Origin: Chitinophagaceae bacterium
GTDB taxonomy: Bacteria; Bacteroidota; Bacteroidia; Chitinophagales; Chitinophagaceae
Assembly (NCBI GenBank): GCA_947459455.1
Contig: CANHEC010000076.1
Location: 1 to 8,163, forward strand
Reading direction: 5' to 3'
DNA length: 8,163 nt
Translations under genes and position numbers: made by a program
Part shown: one piece after another, positions 7,093-8,163 of the stretch
Layout: each line of letters starts with the position of its first letter
Numbering within the stretch: position 1 is the first letter of the stretch
Notes under the pieces: model-generated
What the model saw: the letters and a program-made list of their open reading frames with translations, nothing else
The model's database searches: none
What the model was told of the DNA's origin: nothing

Positions 7093-7130
7093 CCTTTGAT
7101 CTTTTTGCGTCGCCTGTTGTTTGATAGTAC

Positions 7131-7745
7131 ATGATGCGTTTTCTCATTTTCATACTGCTGCTGGCTGCACAAGCGGTGGCCATTGCCCAAACTGCTGATA
7201 CCAGCTTTTGGCACCAGCAATGGCAGCAGCGGCTCAGACTCGATAAAACACATGGCGCCATACTTGGCGGCTGGGGCCTGGCCAATGTGGCTACTGGCAT
7301 TGTGGGCGCCAGTAATACCAGCGGTAGCCATCGCTATTTCCACCAAATGAATGTGGGCTGGGGCGTCATCAATACTGGCTTAGCATATTTCATTCGCCGG
7401 CAGGTGCGTGAAGAACAGGCAAAGGCAACGAACCCTGCCATGGTACGAAAGGCCCAGCAACGGGTAGAGGGCCTGCTACTGCTGAATACAGGCCTTGATG
7501 TAGCGTATGTGGCGGTAGGCTGGGGCCTTACGCAAAGGGCCAACAAGATGGCAGCCGGCAAGGCCCGCGACCGGGCGCTTGGCTTTGGAGAATCGTTGAT
7601 GGTACAAGGTGGCTTTTTGCTGGCATTCGATGTGTGGCAGTACGTGCGTCACCGTCGCCAGGGCAAAGCCATGGAGCAATACGATGAAAAGCAGTGGACG
7701 CTGCAGCCAACCGCCAACGGGGTAGGGCTGGTGTATCGCTGGTAG
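7131..7745 (+). CDS. Predicted four-helix membrane protein of unknown function
   Basis: I do not recognise a function. The 204 residues begin with a signal-peptide-like segment (MMRFLIF to about residue 20, ending AIAQ). Four hydrophobic stretches follow at about 42-60, 70-88, 112-133 and 150-172, linked by short charged loops (RRQVREEQ near 89-96, VRHRRQ near 172-177). The hydrophobic stretches share a recurring GWG (47-49, 76-78, 130-132) and an N-(x)-TG element (52-56, 81-83, 119-121), which suggests duplication of a helical unit. The C-terminus is VYRW. Similar small hypothetical proteins occur in Bacteroidota as far as I recall, perhaps a DUF family, but I cannot name it surely. ATG 7131 and ATG 7134 are both possible starts. 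The gene lies 38 bases after the SGNH hydrolase and may be cotranscribed with kynU. It converges on the ABC-F gene with no terminator visible between them. Confidence 0.82.
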   Translation: MMRFLIFILLLAAQAVAIAQTADTSFWHQQWQQRLRLDKTHGAILGGWGLANVATGIVGASNTSGSHRYFHQMNVGWGVINTGLAYFIRRQVREEQAKATNPAMVRKAQQRVEGLLLLNTGLDVAYVAVGWGLTQRANKMAAGKARDRALGFGESLMVQGGFLLAFDVWQYVRHRRQGKAMEQYDEKQWTLQPTANGVGLVYRW

Positions 7746-7754
7746 CAGTGGGCT

Positions 7755-8163
7755 TTAGTCGCCGGCTATCTCACTCAGCTCCAGCCAGCGCATTTCTTTT
7801 TCGGCCAGCAGGTTTTCTATTTCATTAATGCGATCTGCCATTTTTTGCAGCGCCTCATAATTGCCTTCGCTACTCATTTTTTCCGTCAGGCTCTGCTTCT
7901 CGGTCTCCAGTGCTGGTAGTTCTTTGTCCAGTTGTTCCAGCTCTCGTTGCTCTTTGTAGCTCAACTTTCGCTTTTTCGTTTTTTCGCTGTCCTCTTTCTT
8001 GTCGGGCTGCGGTGGTGCGGCAGTTACAACGGTCTCTTTCGCCCTTTCTTCGCGGGCCTGCTCTATGCGGTACTGCGTGTAGTTGCCCGGGTAGTCGCGT
8101 ACTACACCATCGCCTTCAAATACCAGCAGGTGATCTACCAACCGGTCCATGAAATAACGGTCA
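7755..8163 (-). CDS. ABC-F family ATPase, Uup-like, C-terminal part (5' end outside window)
   Basis: Only the last 135 codons are visible. The first readable residues are DRYFMDRLVDHLLVFEGDG, which match the region after the H-loop histidine of the second ATPase domain in ABC-F proteins (consensus SHDRYFLD). Next come VRDYPGNYTQYR, a charged linker rich in K/E/P (about 35-60), and a C-terminal alpha-helical coiled-coil domain (KLSYKEQRELEQLDKELPALETEKQSL to LAEKEMRWLELSEIAGD). That domain is typical of Uup-type members, which bind branched DNA or ribosomes. Soluble ABC-F proteins lack membrane domains and act on ribosomes or nucleic acids, not as transporters. The stop TAA at 7755-7757 is 9 bases from the stop of the convergent membrane protein. 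Subfamily choice (Uup versus another ABC-F) is likely but not certain because both ATPase domains lie outside the window. Confidence 0.92.
   Translation of the reverse strand, partial: DRYFMDRLVDHLLVFEGDGVVRDYPGNYTQYRIEQAREERAKETVVTAAPPQPDKKEDSEKTKKRKLSYKEQRELEQLDKELPALETEKQSLTEKMSSEGNYEALQKMADRINEIENLLAEKEMRWLELSEIAGD

Noticed and set aside
7095..7123. Possible TTTG-N17-GTTGTTTG promoter before the small membrane protein
   Set aside because: The -7 box lacks the TA and the implied start would fall almost on the ATG; not strong enough to list.
1..8163. Mobile elements, CRISPR arrays, toxin-antitoxin or defence genes
   Set aside because: No transposase, integrase, regularly spaced repeats or known defence domains appear in any real coding frame of the window.

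Overview
The window looks like chromosomal DNA from a member of the Bacteroidota, most likely of the Chitinophagaceae type. This is inferred from protein style and not from any marker gene. The clues are a carboxypeptidase-like domain plus plug plus barrel outer-membrane receptor with a Q/R/N-rich tail, an M1 peptidase of the GMEH variant, a lipoprotein MsrA, starts without Shine-Dalgarno sequences, and roughly balanced base composition. I see no mobile element, CRISPR array, tRNA or rRNA.

Layout. The left part (1-5030) is a minus-strand run read from right to left: msrA (lipoprotein methionine sulfoxide reductase), then a large TonB-dependent-type outer-membrane beta-barrel receptor, then a secreted M1 zinc aminopeptidase cut off by the window's left edge. 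The msrA-receptor and receptor-M1 junctions each carry a strong intrinsic terminator on the minus strand, so these three are probably separate transcription units. All three products appear to be exported (lipoprotein signal, signal peptide, signal peptide), which makes this an envelope-directed block. The right part (5216-7745) is a plus-strand run: kynU (kynureninase), an SGNH/GDSL hydrolase whose start codon overlaps the kynU stop, and a small four-helix membrane protein of unknown function. It is met head-on by the C-terminal end of an ABC-F (Uup-like) ATPase on the minus strand (7755-8163, cut by the right edge), with only 9 bases between the two stop codons.

How the genes relate. KynU acts in tryptophan/kynurenine catabolism or de novo NAD synthesis. 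The coupled SGNH hydrolase is the only gene likely to share its job, and its substrate is unknown. The most interesting non-coding structure lies in two intergenic regions. Upstream of the receptor there is a 15-base palindrome and an 8-bp inverted repeat that runs into the ATG. Upstream of msrA there is a 13-base palindrome followed by a short hairpin. I found no clearly novel multi-gene system. The best leads are the kynU-hydrolase pair, the start-codon hairpin of the receptor, and the repeat-built small membrane protein.
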